This document shows, piece by piece, positions 16,678-25,798 of a DNA stretch of 64,000 nt. The stretch comes from an uncultured Chlorobiaceae bacterium. GTDB lineage: Bacteria; Bacteroidota; Chlorobiia; Chlorobiales; Chlorobiaceae. The stretch covers positions 39,012 to 103,011 of the forward strand of contig CAIPYV010000114.1 in the NCBI GenBank assembly GCA_903869365.1, in the 5' to 3' direction. Under the pieces are notes generated by a model. It was given only the letters and a program-made list of their open reading frames with translations, ran no database searches and was not told where the DNA came from. Both the position numbers and the translations under genes were made by a program. The first letter of the stretch is position 1; each line of letters begins with the position of its first letter.

Positions 16678-16690
16678 AGCTTTATTTCTG

Positions 16691-18175
16691 TTAGTGAGTA
16701 TATGCTTCAGCACCGTGTTCAAATACATCCAATCCACCAACTCCGGTTTCACCCTCAGGTTCTACGCGTAATTTAAATGGATATGGCAATTGATTGATTG
16801 CCCACATCACAAAAATGGCAACAACAAAAGTAGCTAAAGTAATAATTCCATTTCCTACAAATTGTGCCAGGAATACATTCCATCCACCTCCATAAAAGAG
16901 GCCAGTTACAGGTGCACTGTTATCAGCTCCTATTGGAGTTGTAGCACCATACTCTCCACTGGCAAAAAGACCGATAGCCCAAGTTCCAAAGATACCGTTC
17001 AGCCCATGAACAGGCACAGCACCAACCGGATCATCAATTCTAAGATATTCAAGCATATAGATACCACCAAAAACAATTGCACCCGCAATAAGGCCGATGA
17101 TGACTGATCCAAACGGTGAAACCCAGTAGCATGGTGCGGTGATGGCAACCAACCCGCCTAACAGGCCGTTCACCGTAAAGCCAACGTCAAATTTTCCTTT
17201 GAAAGCACCGACATAAAAAGCCAGGAACATCGCACTCAAAGCCCCACCGCAAGCTGCCAGTGTGGTATTGGCCGCAACACGCCCGATTCCAATGGCATCC
17301 ATAGCGGAAAGAGTACTTCCAGGGTTAAAACCATACCATCCAAACCACAAGAGAAATGCTCCAGTAACAGCAACAGGCAAGTTGTGTGCAGCTGGCAATC
17401 CACCTCTCTCTTTGTCATCCCTCAGAAAGACGCGACCGATACGAGGCCCTAAAATAATGGCACCAGCTAATGAAACCACACCTCCAATAGTATGCACCAC
17501 TGATGAACCAGCAAAATCGCGGAATGGATTGCCTAATTCAGGTAAAAAATTCCCTTTACTACCCATAGTCGCCAGAAACCCGTCAGGTCCCCATGCCCAG
17601 TGACCAATGATAGGATAAATAAGCGCTGTGACAACGATACTGTAAAGGATATCGCCGCGGAAACTGGTACGACCGATCATGGCGCCTGAAGTAATGGTGG
17701 AAGCGGTGTCAGCAAACGCAAACTGAAATATCCAATGCGCCAATAATGCTATACCGGTTGTACCATACATGCTTGGGGCTCCTTGCAGGAAAAACCAGTG
17801 CTGTCCGATAAAGCCATTTCCTTCACTGAACATGAAAGCATATCCGATAGCCCAGAATGAGATTCCGCAAATAGCTGTATCCAGAATGCACTCGATCAAC
17901 ACGTTAACCGTTTCCTGTTTTCTGGCAAAACCAGCCTCCAGCATAACAAAGCCTGCCTGCATTCCAAAGACGAGAGCTGCTGCTACCAACGTCCAGACGG
18001 TGTTAATGGAATTAACCAGATTCATTTCCATCGGCGTGTAGGTGGGCGCAGCAGCCATAGCAGGGATTCCAACAATCCCGGTTAACGTCGACATAGCTAA
18101 AAGGACCAAGAAAAGTCCGATCATTTTTCCCGCAAAAATGGTTAACCCAAATTTCCAGTTTTTTTGTTTTGACAT
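16691..18175 (-). CDS. amt: Ammonium transporter
   Basis: A 494-residue Amt/Mep/Rh channel. I start at MSKQKNW (18175) because AGGGAG lies six bases upstream; a 20-codon longer frame lacks such a site. After a signal-like hydrophobic N-terminus (GLFLVLLAMSTLTGIVG) come the 11 expected membrane helices. Recognisable segments are NTVWTLVAAALVFGMQAGFV, GFARKQETVNVLIE, WAIGYAFMFS, RDFAGSSVVHTIGGVVSLAG with the first pore histidine and DPVGAVPVHGLNGIFGTWAIG with the second. It conducts ammonium/ammonia across the cytoplasmic membrane. The P-II-like gene follows, the usual regulatory partner. The start agrees with the signal peptide seen in some bacterial Amt proteins. Confidence 0.95.
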   Translation of the reverse strand: MSKQKNWKFGLTIFAGKMIGLFLVLLAMSTLTGIVGIPAMAAAPTYTPMEMNLVNSINTVWTLVAAALVFGMQAGFVMLEAGFARKQETVNVLIECILDTAICGISFWAIGYAFMFSEGNGFIGQHWFFLQGAPSMYGTTGIALLAHWIFQFAFADTASTITSGAMIGRTSFRGDILYSIVVTALIYPIIGHWAWGPDGFLATMGSKGNFLPELGNPFRDFAGSSVVHTIGGVVSLAGAIILGPRIGRVFLRDDKERGGLPAAHNLPVAVTGAFLLWFGWYGFNPGSTLSAMDAIGIGRVAANTTLAACGGALSAMFLAFYVGAFKGKFDVGFTVNGLLGGLVAITAPCYWVSPFGSVIIGLIAGAIVFGGIYMLEYLRIDDPVGAVPVHGLNGIFGTWAIGLFASGEYGATTPIGADNSAPVTGLFYGGGWNVFLAQFVGNGIITLATFVVAIFVMWAINQLPYPFKLRVEPEGETGVGGLDVFEHGAEAYTH

Positions 18176-18444
18176 GTTCTCCCTGATTCGGGTGAAATAC
18201 TCCCCCCTGCCGGGCCTTATAGTTGCAGATTTCATAATTAATAGTGGTTAATAATTTAAGGGACGATTAAAAAGTAAACGTTTTTTTTAAATAAAAAAAT
18301 ACATTTAAGTAATATTTTTATGTTTTATATCTTTTTCCCAATAAAAAATATACCATTTATGTTGAATATCCGAAAAAAATGAAGTTTTGATGCGGTTGTC
18401 AGTATTTGAAGCGGGTAACTGGTCTTGGGTTGTGTCACAAATAA

Positions 18445-18475
18445 AAACTCCGCAAATATTCCATTTGCGGAGTTT
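18445..18475 (-). terminator. Terminator downstream of purB
   Basis: A perfect 13-base stem AAACTCCGCAAAT / ATTTGCGGAGTTT with a five-base loop begins 25 bases after the purB stop. On the minus strand it is followed by TTTTAT, which fits rho-independent termination. Confidence 0.85.
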
Positions 18476-18500
18476 GAACTTTTCCTGGGCAGCACTCTCT

Positions 18501-19805
18501 TCAGAGTCCGTTGCGCTTGAAGATGGTGTCGACGCTGGTTTTAAGCTTGTTAAGAATGTTATCAAAGCTGAAAAGGTCGGCGACCTCTTCAGGGGTGAAG
18601 TGTTTCTGCAGCTCTTCATCATTCAGCACCAGTTCGCGCAGGTGGACTTTTGTTGACCAGCTTTCCATGGCGTTGCGTTGTACCAGACGATACGCCTCTT
18701 CACGTGTCAGGCCTTTTGCCGTAAGAGCAAGAAGAAGGGTTTGCGATGTTGTCAGTCCGTAGGATGAGTTGAAGTTTTCCTCCATTCGTTCAGGATAGAC
18801 CAGCAGGGTGTCAAGAGCTTCGCTGAAAGTGCGCAGCATGTAGCAGACAGCTGTGGTTGAGTCGGGCATAATGATGCGCTCGACCGAAGAGTGGGAGATA
18901 TCCCTTTCATGCCAGAGTGCAACGTTTTCCATAGCAGCAATGGAGTTCGAGCGAACCACGCGTGCCAGTCCCGTAAGGCGTTCAAAGGTAATCGGGTTGC
19001 GCTTGTGGGGCATGGCGGAACTCCCTTTTTGCCCCTTACTGAAAAACTCTTCAGCCTCACGAACTTCCGTACGCTGCAGATGGCGCAGTTCGACGGAAAA
19101 CTTTTCGATAGATGAGGCGATTATGGCAAGAGTGGTGGCAAATTCAGCATGCCGGTCTCGCTGAAGAATCTGGGTCGATATGGAAGATGGTTTAAGTCCG
19201 AGTTTCCGGCACACTACGGCTTCGATATCGGGGGAGAGGTGCTGATAAGTTCCTACTGCTCCAGAGATTTTGCCGACAGAGATGATAGAAACGGCTTTTT
19301 TCATACGATCGAGGTTGCGCAGCATCTCCTGATGCCACAACAGCAGCTTCAGACCGAAGGTGGTTGCTTCAGCATGAATCCCATGGGTTCTGCCCATTTC
19401 AAGCGTGTATTTAAACTCTACAGCTCTTTTTGCCAGCACCGCTATCAGTTGTTCGATATCAGCCACAAGAATTGTTCCCGCATCTCGCATCTGCATGGCC
19501 AGACAGGTATCAACAACATCTGATGAGGTGAGACCTTCATGAATGTACCGGGAATCAGGGCCTACATAGCCGGCAACATTCGTCAGAAAGGCAATGACAT
19601 CATGCTTTGTCTCTTTCTCGATCTCAAGAATTTCTTCAACCTTGAAAGATGCATGTTGTTTGATGGCCGAAAGCGCACTTTCCGGCACAAGGCCAGCCTC
19701 CATACGCGCTTCAACAGCGGCAATTTCAAGCTGAAGCCATCGCTGGAATTTTGCTTCTTCTGTCCAGATTCCCGAAATGTCTTTGGGTGAATAACGTGGT
19801 ATCAC
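18501..19805 (-). CDS. purB: Adenylosuccinate lyase
   Basis: A 434-residue member of the fumarase/aspartase superfamily. The signature [12 protein letters not shown] (about residues 265-276) is present, together with [34 protein letters not shown] carrying the catalytic histidine region, and KISGAVGTY. It splits adenylosuccinate to AMP and SAICAR to AICAR, removing fumarate in both, in purine synthesis. Length and order of blocks are normal for the short bacterial PurB. It is transcribed alone from a short gap after the CCA-adding enzyme gene and ends at a strong terminator. Confidence 0.97.
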   Translation of the reverse strand: MIPRYSPKDISGIWTEEAKFQRWLQLEIAAVEARMEAGLVPESALSAIKQHASFKVEEILEIEKETKHDVIAFLTNVAGYVGPDSRYIHEGLTSSDVVDTCLAMQMRDAGTILVADIEQLIAVLAKRAVEFKYTLEMGRTHGIHAEATTFGLKLLLWHQEMLRNLDRMKKAVSIISVGKISGAVGTYQHLSPDIEAVVCRKLGLKPSSISTQILQRDRHAEFATTLAIIASSIEKFSVELRHLQRTEVREAEEFFSKGQKGSSAMPHKRNPITFERLTGLARVVRSNSIAAMENVALWHERDISHSSVERIIMPDSTTAVCYMLRTFSEALDTLLVYPERMEENFNSSYGLTTSQTLLLALTAKGLTREEAYRLVQRNAMESWSTKVHLRELVLNDEELQKHFTPEEVADLFSFDNILNKLKTSVDTIFKRNGL

Positions 19806-19879
19806 AGGTAGGATGAGTTTAGTTGTGTTGTCATAAGTTTGTTCAATCGAACGGTTATTTCTTTCAGGGATGTTTTATG

Positions 19880-21295
19880 TCATTGAAATTGTTCCTGGTA
19901 AAGCTTTTTGATATAGTCAAGAGCAGCATCCCTGTCGTAGGGGATGAGTCCGTCAATGACGGCGTTCTCCATCTTTTTCTTGATCATACCGACAACTTTG
20001 CCTTCCCCGAGCCCAAGAGTCTCCATGATATCCTCGCCGCTGATGGGTGGGCGCCATTTTGCGAGAAGGTCTTTTTCACCAACTTCACTGATCTTTTTTT
20101 CAACATGGTTGAAATTACTCATGATCTGGAGGACTTTTCTCGGATTCTTACTGGTGACATCCGCCCGGCAGAGGTTCATGAGATCCAGAAGATCTTCACC
20201 GGCATCAAACATAAGACGACGTATGGCTGAATCCGATATCTCCTCTTTCGAGAGTGGGATAGGACGGTGATGAAGGCGTACCATTTTCTGGACATAAATC
20301 AGAGGATCAAGCGGCCAGCGCATGTATTTGAAAATTCTGTCAACGATCCTTATCCCTACAGCATCATGTCCGTGAAAACTCCATCCCGCGCTCTTTGTAA
20401 AGCGTTTTGTTGCGGGTTTGCCAATATCGTGCAGCAACGCGGCAACTCTCAGCCAAAGGCTTCCGGATTTTGCCGCAACATTGTCAATAACCTGGAAGGT
20501 ATGGAACAAGGTGTCCTTATGACCAAGTCCATCAAACTGTTCTATGCCTGCCATGGCGGCAACTTCCGGCATGATCTCCTTCAGCACTCCAGTTTCATGG
20601 AGAATAATCAGTCCAGTAGAAGGGCGCGCAGAGAGCATGATTTTAAAAAACTCGTTACTGATTCTCTCCATGGACACAATTTTGATCCTTTCACGCATGG
20701 TTTTGATCGCTTCCACAACGTCAGGAAGCAATTGAAATTCAAGCTGGGAGGCAAATCGTGCTGCCCTCATCATGCGTAACGGGTCATCCGAAAAGGTTTG
20801 TTGAGGGTCAAGAGGTGTTCTCAAGATGCGGGAGTTAAGGTCTTCAACCCCGTGAAAGTGGTCAATAATGCGGTTTCGGCCTTTGCTGTTCAGGATAAGA
20901 GCAAGCGCGTTGATGGTAAAATCCCTGCGTGAAAGATCGTCATCGAGTGTTCCGGTCAGTGTTACCGGTTTTCTTGAGTCCGAGTTATACGACTCTTTCC
21001 GGGCGCCGACAAGTTCAACCTTGAAAGATCCCTGCTTTTGGTCGTCAAGTTCCAGCTGAGCTGTTCGAAAACGTTCAAAAAGAACAAAATTTTTTCCGTG
21101 CAGTTTGTCTCGTACTTTTTTAGCAAAAGGGACAGGATCCCCGATGACCATAATATCAATATCAGTACAGGATCTCTGCATGATCATGTCGCGCACATAG
21201 CCACCGACAAGGTAACATTCTATACCGCTTTCATCCGCCAGGTCACCGATACGGTAAAGTATTTCCGGAATGGATGCTTGTGAGAGTGTTGTCAT
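19880..21295 (-). CDS. CCA tRNA nucleotidyltransferase / poly(A) polymerase family protein with HD domain
   Basis: A 471-residue class II nucleotidyltransferase. The N-terminal head has CYLVGGYVRDMIM and the catalytic DIDIMVIGD (about residues 46-54), then the second strand with LSRRDFTINALAL. The neck has DPLRMMRAARFASQL and RISNEFFKIML. The C-terminal part has an HD hydrolase-like segment (RVAALLHDIGKPATKRF, about 270-300). It adds or repairs the 3' CCA end of tRNAs; some relatives with this layout are poly(A) polymerases or A-adding enzymes, and sequence alone does not settle which. It lies 25 bases downstream of the oxidoreductase gene on the same strand. Confidence 0.9.
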   Translation of the reverse strand: MTTLSQASIPEILYRIGDLADESGIECYLVGGYVRDMIMQRSCTDIDIMVIGDPVPFAKKVRDKLHGKNFVLFERFRTAQLELDDQKQGSFKVELVGARKESYNSDSRKPVTLTGTLDDDLSRRDFTINALALILNSKGRNRIIDHFHGVEDLNSRILRTPLDPQQTFSDDPLRMMRAARFASQLEFQLLPDVVEAIKTMRERIKIVSMERISNEFFKIMLSARPSTGLIILHETGVLKEIMPEVAAMAGIEQFDGLGHKDTLFHTFQVIDNVAAKSGSLWLRVAALLHDIGKPATKRFTKSAGWSFHGHDAVGIRIVDRIFKYMRWPLDPLIYVQKMVRLHHRPIPLSKEEISDSAIRRLMFDAGEDLLDLMNLCRADVTSKNPRKVLQIMSNFNHVEKKISEVGEKDLLAKWRPPISGEDIMETLGLGEGKVVGMIKKKMENAVIDGLIPYDRDAALDYIKKLYQEQFQ

Positions 21296-21320
21296 GAGCT
21301 ATTTTCTATACAAAGGTCAG

Positions 21321-22355
21321 TCAGTCAGATGCCGCTGCATTGGCTTCGATTTCGGCGCTTATTTTCCCAGCTACCATAATTGCCCTGCGTCCGTCAGCCG
21401 AAGTGACGGCAACAGGTGTGTTGTTTCTAAGGGTGTTGATGAATTGCTCGAGTTCATCGCGAAGCGCATTTATTTTCGGAACTTCCGGGTGAATATAATC
21501 CAGCACCATACCCTGCATGGCATCTTGAATTTCACCGAACTGTTCAAGTATCTTGCGCGCAGCAAAGGACTTAAGTGGGTTTTTAGACGAAGCCTCTTCT
21601 TTATTGACAAGTCTGAACACTTCTGATTTTCCCGTCGTCAGATCAAGCGAGGCATAGCTTTTCGGATTGGTGCCGAAAAACCGGAATTTGCGGTGGCGGC
21701 TGCGGCTGAGCCGGCTTGCAGTCACATTTGCCGTAGCGCCATTGACAAAGTCTATTCTCGCTGTTGCCATGTCAAGTTCATTGGAAAAGACCCTGACACC
21801 CGATGCGGAAATGTGCTTGATGTCGTATGGTATGAGCGAGAGAACCAGATCAATGTCATGAATCATAAGGTCAAGCACAACTGAGACATCGGTAACCCGC
21901 CTTGAAAAACTGCTCAATCGTTCCGCCTGGATATACATTGGCCGCCCGATATAAGGTTCAATAGCACGAATGGCCGGATTAAATCGTTCGATGTGGCCAA
22001 CCTGTATTCGAACCTGGTTTTCCGTTTCGAGCCTTATGAGTTCATCGGCTTCTTCCACAGAGGTTGTTATGGGCTTTTCAATAAAGAGGTGCAGGCCTTT
22101 TGCAAGCAGTATCCGTGCAATGTTGAAATGGGAGCTTGTTGTGGTTGCAATAATAACGGCATCGCATTGTTCAGCAAGGCTCTCAAGTGAGCTGAACAAG
22201 GACACACCATATTTTTTTGCCATCTCATCGGCCCTGTTGCTGTCCAGGTCATATATCCCAGCGCAATGAATATCCGGCCAATCCCAGGCGATTTCCGTGA
22301 GAAGCTTTGTGTGAAATTCACCCAGTTTTCCTACTCCGATAACCCCGATATTCAT
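21321..22355 (-). CDS. Gfo/Idh/MocA family NAD(P)-dependent oxidoreductase
   Basis: A 344-residue dehydrogenase. It opens with the Rossmann motif IGVIGVGKLGEFHTKLL, followed by AVIIATTTSSHFNIA and LFIEKPITTSVEEADEL, which contains the conserved EKP. The second domain has GHIERFNPA and VLDLMIHDIDLVLSL, the substrate-pocket histidine region. The HxxRFNPA/HDIDL pattern is common in members found near lipid A and cell-wall genes, where UDP-sugar oxidation is known, so a nucleotide sugar is a reasonable guess for the substrate. Nothing in the neighbourhood (an MFS transporter and the CCA enzyme) confirms it. An Ala-rich tail closes the protein. Confidence 0.85.
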   Translation of the reverse strand: MNIGVIGVGKLGEFHTKLLTEIAWDWPDIHCAGIYDLDSNRADEMAKKYGVSLFSSLESLAEQCDAVIIATTTSSHFNIARILLAKGLHLFIEKPITTSVEEADELIRLETENQVRIQVGHIERFNPAIRAIEPYIGRPMYIQAERLSSFSRRVTDVSVVLDLMIHDIDLVLSLIPYDIKHISASGVRVFSNELDMATARIDFVNGATANVTASRLSRSRHRKFRFFGTNPKSYASLDLTTGKSEVFRLVNKEEASSKNPLKSFAARKILEQFGEIQDAMQGMVLDYIHPEVPKINALRDELEQFINTLRNNTPVAVTSADGRRAIMVAGKISAEIEANAAASD

Positions 22356-22405
22356 AGTATGTTAGCTTATATCAATGCCGTTGCTGTTTTTTGCTTTTTC
22401 CTCCA

Positions 22406-23671
22406 TTACGCGCCTCCATGCGCATGGTCCAGTGCATCAATTTTATACTTGAACATGTTGAACGCAATGATTGCTCCAATGACAGTCAGAAAACCTGCAA
22501 AAATATAGGGTGCGTGAAAATTCATGCCGTAAAGGATACTTCCGCTGAATGGCCCCATAATACGGGCAAAAGAGTTTACAGATTGTGATAGACCGAGAAT
22601 CTGTCCCTGTTTCTCTTTATAGCTGTAGAGCGAAATCATGGAAAGGTTTATCGGCGCAACCAGACTTGTGCCGATGGCAAAAAAGAAAAGGATGACCAGC
22701 CCGACAGAAAAGAGCGAGGCCTGCGGGGCAAATGGAACAAAAAATACACCGATAAAGGTGAAAAGGTGGCCCCACAGAAAAAGCTTATGTTCCCCCAGTT
22801 TTTTAATAAGTTTGCTGATAAGACCGCCTTGCACAACGACTGACCAGATACCAACATAGGCAAAAATGTAGCCTATCTGCTGGTCGGAAGCTGCAAAATA
22901 CTCTTTCCAGAGAAGGATGGAGGCCACCTGCATGTTAACAATGGCCAAGGTATAGATGAAGTTTGCAATCATCAGCAGTGCAAGGGGCCGAGAACTGAAA
23001 ACCACCTGAAGCCCATCAACATACTCCTTCGTTTTCTGGCCGAAAAAGAGGGAAGCCGAGCGTCGAGGTTCGCTATCAGCAGTTCTTTTCTTTAGAAAGC
23101 CGAATTTCATTTTTTCGGCATTTCTGTTGGACTCCGGAAGTAAAAAGATAGCAAGAATAAAGTCAATGGTGATAAGGGCTGAAGAGACATATCCAACCAT
23201 CTGAATGCCATAATTGTGCTTAAGAAGCCCTCCGATAAGTGGTCCTATGATAAAGCCAATGCCAAACGCAGCACCCATCATTCCCATTGCCCCAGATCGG
23301 TTTTTACTGTCGGTAACATCGGTGATGTAGGCTTGCGCAGCAGCGATGTTTGCTGATCCGATACCGGAAAGTCCCCGTGCAAAAATAAGCAATGGAATAG
23401 TACTTGCCTGCGAAAAAACCAGATAGGAGAGTGCTGTAATAAAAATACTGATCAGCATGACCGGTCGACGGCCTATTTTATCGCTCAGCTTACCCCAGAG
23501 AGGGGAAAAAATAAACTGCATGATGGAGAAAATAGCCGCAATCAGCCCGATCATGAACGGATTAGCTCCGAGATCCTTGGCATACGTCGGCAGAAGAGGA
23601 AGCACAATGCCGAACCCGATCAAATCCAGTAAAACTGTCAGAAGTAGAATAACCAGAGGAGAGCGCTTCAT
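22406..23671 (-). CDS. MFS transporter (drug:proton antiporter type)
   Basis: A 421-residue major facilitator with 12 predicted membrane helices in two halves joined by a charged central loop (about residues 185-215). The family motif A between helices 2 and 3 reads [14 protein letters not shown], and the helix-5 motif C-like segment is [12 protein letters not shown], both typical of the DHA1/tetracycline-resistance-like antiporters. It probably exports a small hydrophobic compound or metabolite using the proton gradient. The substrate is unknown. It lies 50 bases upstream of the Gfo/Idh/MocA gene on the same strand and could share a transcript with it. Confidence 0.88.
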   Translation of the reverse strand: MKRSPLVILLLTVLLDLIGFGIVLPLLPTYAKDLGANPFMIGLIAAIFSIMQFIFSPLWGKLSDKIGRRPVMLISIFITALSYLVFSQASTIPLLIFARGLSGIGSANIAAAQAYITDVTDSKNRSGAMGMMGAAFGIGFIIGPLIGGLLKHNYGIQMVGYVSSALITIDFILAIFLLPESNRNAEKMKFGFLKKRTADSEPRRSASLFFGQKTKEYVDGLQVVFSSRPLALLMIANFIYTLAIVNMQVASILLWKEYFAASDQQIGYIFAYVGIWSVVVQGGLISKLIKKLGEHKLFLWGHLFTFIGVFFVPFAPQASLFSVGLVILFFFAIGTSLVAPINLSMISLYSYKEKQGQILGLSQSVNSFARIMGPFSGSILYGMNFHAPYIFAGFLTVIGAIIAFNMFKYKIDALDHAHGGA

Positions 23672-23752
23672 GCATGCATATCGTTTTGTTCCGCCAAAGG
23701 CACAAAGATAAAAAAATTAACGCCGAATCTCTGATAGAGAGTGCCTAAAAAT

Positions 23753-24643
23753 TCAAGGTGTCTGCTTCTCTGATGCATGGATCGTTCTGAATAACTGTTC
23801 AATTCCTGCCAGCACCCTCGGACTTGGACGAAGGAAGAGGCTGTTGTCGAACTGGTCGTAAACTCTGTGGTTTTTCACTGCGGCAATATTTTTCCATCCC
23901 GGACGGTTCATGACATCATCCGAAGCAGACGCTTTTTTTGCCATATACATGCAGGCAATCACATCAGGGTTTTTCTTGATGACCCACTCCTGTGATATCT
24001 CAAAATACTCCTTTTTTACGACGTCGCCAATATTGTTTCCACCGGCATACGCAATAAGCGCAGAGGTATAGCTTCCTTGGCCTCCCGTCCAGAAAGGGTC
24101 ATTCCAGATTTCAAGGTATACCGAAGTTTTAATTTTCTCGGCTTCAGCCCTCTTTTTGAATTTCTCAAGACCGGAAGAGATCGAAAGCGCCAGACTGTCG
24201 CCCTCTCTGCTGTGTCCGGTCAATATGCCGAGTTTTCTCATCACGCGAGGGATATCGTCCGGAGTTTTGCAGGCAAAGGTCTCTCTTCGCATTCCCAATG
24301 CTGATATTTTTTTTCCCGACTCTTTATCAGCCAGATCAACGTCAATCACCAGATCAGGGTGAATCGAGGCAAGCAGTTCAAGTGATGGACGGCCAAAAGC
24401 CCCCACAACCGGTACGCGCTTCGCAGCAGCAGGCCAGTCACAGGCATTGGTTCTTCCGACAAGCTGATCACCGGCTCCAAGAGCAAAAATCATCTCGGTA
24501 AGGCTTGGTGCCAGACTTACAATACGGAGTTTGCCAGTTGGATGTTCAACGTTTGGATTTTGTTTCTGGGTGCATCCTGATGCGATAAGCAGGAGCAGGG
24601 GATATAATGCAAGAGCAATTGGACGACGCAGGACATTTCGCAT
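23753..24643 (-). CDS. btuF: Cobamide-binding periplasmic lipoprotein of an ABC importer (BtuF-like)
   Basis: A 296-residue solute-binding protein. The signal sequence ends in a lipobox (LLIASGC, Cys about residue 24), so it is anchored as a lipoprotein. The body is the helical-backbone metal/B12-binding fold with RIVSLAPSLTEMIFALGAGDQLVGRT, LASIHPDLVIDVD, PRVMRKLGILTG and NPDVIACMY, which are the blocks of BtuF/FhuD-type proteins. It delivers cobamide to BtuCD. It is divergent from, and about 750 bases away from, the riboswitch-led B12 operon that encodes the receptor, permease and ATPase. I found no second riboswitch in its own leader. Confidence 0.82.
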   Translation of the reverse strand: MRNVLRRPIALALYPLLLLIASGCTQKQNPNVEHPTGKLRIVSLAPSLTEMIFALGAGDQLVGRTNACDWPAAAKRVPVVGAFGRPSLELLASIHPDLVIDVDLADKESGKKISALGMRRETFACKTPDDIPRVMRKLGILTGHSREGDSLALSISSGLEKFKKRAEAEKIKTSVYLEIWNDPFWTGGQGSYTSALIAYAGGNNIGDVVKKEYFEISQEWVIKKNPDVIACMYMAKKASASDDVMNRPGWKNIAAVKNHRVYDQFDNSLFLRPSPRVLAGIEQLFRTIHASEKQTP

Positions 24644-24840
24644 AACAGGTCAAGTATTTTTTCGTATGACGTGACGATCAATGGATGAGCCAAGGTAAGA
24701 TAGAGAGCCGTTGAATGCAAAAAAGATGCGAAGGATATTTTTATGCACATTACAGGTTAAATTATACAGGTGAAACCCCGGCTTGATCTCAGTATTCCGA
24801 GGTTAGCGTAGAAAAGAATGTTTCAAGACAACCAAAAACT

Positions 24841-25302
24841 ATGGCTCAGCACAATCTTACCTATGTTCAGGAAATCCCTGTCTCCATTGATGCGGCATGG
24901 GCTTTTTTCTCATCACCCAGTAACCTTGCGCGAATTACTCCACCTGAAATGATGTTTTCGATAACCAGCGGCGAAGTTGAACAGGGTATCCATCCAGGTA
25001 TGATAATTGCATATACCTTGTATCCGTTCATGATGATCCCAGTACGGTGGGAAACCGAAATTCTCACTGTCCGTAAGCCATCTTTTTTTGAGGATATTCA
25101 GAAGTCCGGACCTTATGAATACTGGCACCACCAGCATCATTTCAGAGAGATCCAGAACGGGGTTGAAATGACCGACATTCTTAACTACTCTCTGCCGATG
25201 AGCTTTTTCGGAGAGCTTGTCAATACCCTCATTGTCAGTCGAAGGCTTGAAGAGGTTTTCAACTATAGAAAACAAAAGATAGAAGAAATTTTTAAGCTTT
25301 GA
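24841..25302 (+). CDS. SRPBCC-fold protein of unknown ligand
   Basis: A 153-residue protein of the START/Bet v 1-like superfamily. The opening strand VQEIPVSIDAAWAFFSSPSNLARITPPEM is the typical start (a helix-grip fold with FF-x-P-x-N-L), followed by MIIAYTLYPFMMIPVRWETEI and a block GPYEYWHHQHHFREIQNG rich in aromatic and histidine residues. Such single-domain proteins bind hydrophobic ligands, and some are annotated as cyclase/dehydrase or cell-division-inhibitor relatives. It stands alone between btuF and the riboswitch with no functional link that I can show. Confidence 0.75.
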   Translation: MAQHNLTYVQEIPVSIDAAWAFFSSPSNLARITPPEMMFSITSGEVEQGIHPGMIIAYTLYPFMMIPVRWETEILTVRKPSFFEDIQKSGPYEYWHHQHHFREIQNGVEMTDILNYSLPMSFFGELVNTLIVSRRLEEVFNYRKQKIEEIFKL

Positions 25303-25394
25303 ATATTTCTGTGTCAGTTCAGTTTACCAACGAACGGTTTGGTTCTTTGTAGGGAATTTGTTATCTAATGCACCATTAAATTGTTCTTTATATC

Positions 25395-25608
25395 GTAGCT
25401 GGTGCCGGCTTAAAAGCCGGAGAATAGGGAATTACGTGAAAATCGTAAACTGTACCCGCAACTGTACAACGGTAACCGCAAAGCTGAAGCATGGCCACAT
25501 GCTCATATTTTTGCCGGTTGTTTCAGGTCACTGCAATGTTTTCCACCAAGGAAAGCCGCGGGAAGGCCAGGAACAGAAGTAAACCGTTATAGTCAGGAGA
25601 CCTGCCAG
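25395..25608 (+). ncRNA. Cobalamin riboswitch
   Basis: The leader of the B12 operon holds the cobalamin aptamer: GGTGCCGGC at 25401, the AGGGAA block with ACGTGAAAATCGTAAACTG, the core CCCGCAACTGT, GCCACATGCTC in the middle arm, and the B12 box GTCAGGAGACCTGCC at 25592-25606 (consensus AGCCAGGAGACCTGCC). Binding of adenosylcobalamin normally lowers expression of the genes behind it, here btuB and the salvage operon. About 190 bases separate the box from the btuB start and hold the expression platform. Confidence 0.93.
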
Positions 25609-25751
25609 TTATTTTTGCACTACAAGATCGGACTACGGGATATAGTCGGGGCAAAGCTGTACTTCTTTTTCATTGCTTTCCGCCGGACCTTTTTGCGTAA
25701 AAAAGTCATCGGGCAATGTTTCATGCCGTTACACGCCGCCTTTTGCTACAC

Positions 25752-25787
25752 CCTGTCAGTTGATGTTTTTCTAAAACTGAAAACAGG
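25752..25787 (+). promoter_or_regulatory. Hairpin that can mask the btuB ribosome-binding site
   Basis: CCTGT-CAGTT (25752-25761) can pair with AACTG and ACAGG (25775-25779, 25783-25787), leaving a three-base bulge. ACAGG is the only Shine-Dalgarno-like element before the btuB ATG at 25799 (11-base spacing). This would fit a riboswitch that acts on translation. Confidence 0.4.
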
Positions 25788-25798
25788 TAAAATCAACA

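Noticed and set aside
24644..24840. Second cobalamin riboswitch in front of btuF
   Set aside because: I looked on the minus strand for the B12 box and the CCCGCAACTGT core and found neither.
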